Assembly: GCA_016933355.1 (NCBI GenBank)
Contig: JAFGBC010000027.1
Span: forward strand, 1-6,531
From: Candidatus Aminicenantota bacterium
GTDB taxonomy: Bacteria; Acidobacteriota; Aminicenantia; Aminicenantales; JAFGBC01
Direction: 5' to 3'
DNA length: 6,531 bases
Part shown: positions 6,169 to 6,531 of the stretch, in pieces
How the letters are laid out: every line of letters starts with the position of its first letter
How positions within the stretch are numbered: the first letter of the stretch is position 1
Position numbers and translations under genes: made by a program
Notes under the pieces: model-generated
What the model saw: only the letters and a program-made list of their open reading frames with translations
The model's database searches: none
What the model was told of the DNA's origin: nothing

Positions 6169-6531
6169 TCACCGCGGATAGTACTTGGCGATCCCCTCGC
6201 GGAACCCGATCGGGCTGTAGCCCAGGTCCCGGCGGGCCGGTCCGTTGTCCAGGTCGGCGTCGGCCACGATGCGGCTGATGCCATAGCGCGTCAGGGGAGG
6301 GTTATCCATGACCTTGTCCATGACGATGGCGACGGCCCGGCAGACGACGACGGGGACGGTCAGGATCGGCTTTCGCATCCCGAGCTGGCGGAGCAGGAGG
6401 CGGGCCATCTCGCGGATGGTCAGGACCTCGCCGCCGGAGAAGTTGTAGGTTTGTCCGACGGCGCGCGGGTTGTCTTCGATCGCGGCCAGGCCCCGGACGA
6501 CGTCATCGGCATCGACCGGGTTTTTACGGCC
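6169..6531 (-). CDS. NAD(P)-dependent epimerase/dehydratase-family protein (C-terminal part)
   Basis: The last 120 residues are present; the N-terminal Rossmann domain with its GxxGxxG and YxxxK motifs lies beyond the right edge. The visible part matches the substrate-binding end of extended short-chain dehydrogenase/reductases. It shows NPVDADDVVRGLAAIED (where many relatives have a V-DDV segment), then VGQTYNFSGGEVLTIREMARLL, and near the end DLGYSPIGFREGIAKYY, a typical terminal signature (L-GY-P-tplEGI). Such enzymes act on nucleotide sugars or related NAD(P)-dependent substrates. The specific reaction cannot be assigned from this fragment. It ends in TGA (6169-6171), 107 bases before the pfp start. 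Same-strand transcription into pfp is possible because no terminator is seen between them. Confidence 0.85.
   Translation of the reverse strand, partial: GRKNPVDADDVVRGLAAIEDNPRAVGQTYNFSGGEVLTIREMARLLLRQLGMRKPILTVPVVVCRAVAIVMDKVMDNPPLTRYGISRIVADADLDNGPARRDLGYSPIGFREGIAKYYPR

Overview
The window is GC-rich, tightly packed bacterial DNA. No rRNA, tRNA, CRISPR array, insertion sequence or attachment site was found. The style of the genes suggests a high-GC Gram-negative lineage such as Acidobacteriota or Aminicenantota. The pointers are an excisionase-like helix-turn-helix joined through a membrane helix to a TPR region, a diphosphate-type phosphofructokinase, and a TauE/SafE permease. That placement is inference from gene style, not a measured assignment.

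Left part (1-925): the N-terminal 171 residues of a secreted class A beta-lactamase-fold serine hydrolase run leftward off the window edge. A roughly 410-base intergenic region separates it from the rightward genes. That region holds a weak candidate promoter for the hydrolase, a 16-bp two-part hairpin, and a near-consensus sigma-70 promoter with a perfect TATAAT box facing right.

Middle part (926-3961, + strand): three genes are packed end to end with 0 and 3 bases between them. They are a membrane-tethered HTH/TPR regulator-like protein (594 aa), an unrecognised 67-aa protein, and a radical SAM enzyme with a C-terminal SPASM domain (347 aa). A tiny ORF directly before a SPASM radical SAM enzyme is the typical layout of a peptide-modification (RiPP) cassette. 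This is the most interesting part of the window, but the substrate role of the small protein is inference.

Right part (3958-6531, - strand): the radical SAM gene converges on a TauE/SafE permease gene, and both use the same CTAG palindrome for their stop codons. The permease start lies one base after the stop of a diphosphate-dependent phosphofructokinase gene (pfp). The pfp gene has a good Shine-Dalgarno site and a plausible promoter, so pfp and the permease look like a two-gene operon. Further upstream is the C-terminal part of an NAD(P)-dependent epimerase/dehydratase-family protein, cut by the right edge.

Functionally there are three independent blocks: a cell-envelope hydrolase, a putative sensor/peptide/maturase cassette, and a housekeeping glycolysis-plus-transport operon behind a sugar-nucleotide-type epimerase.
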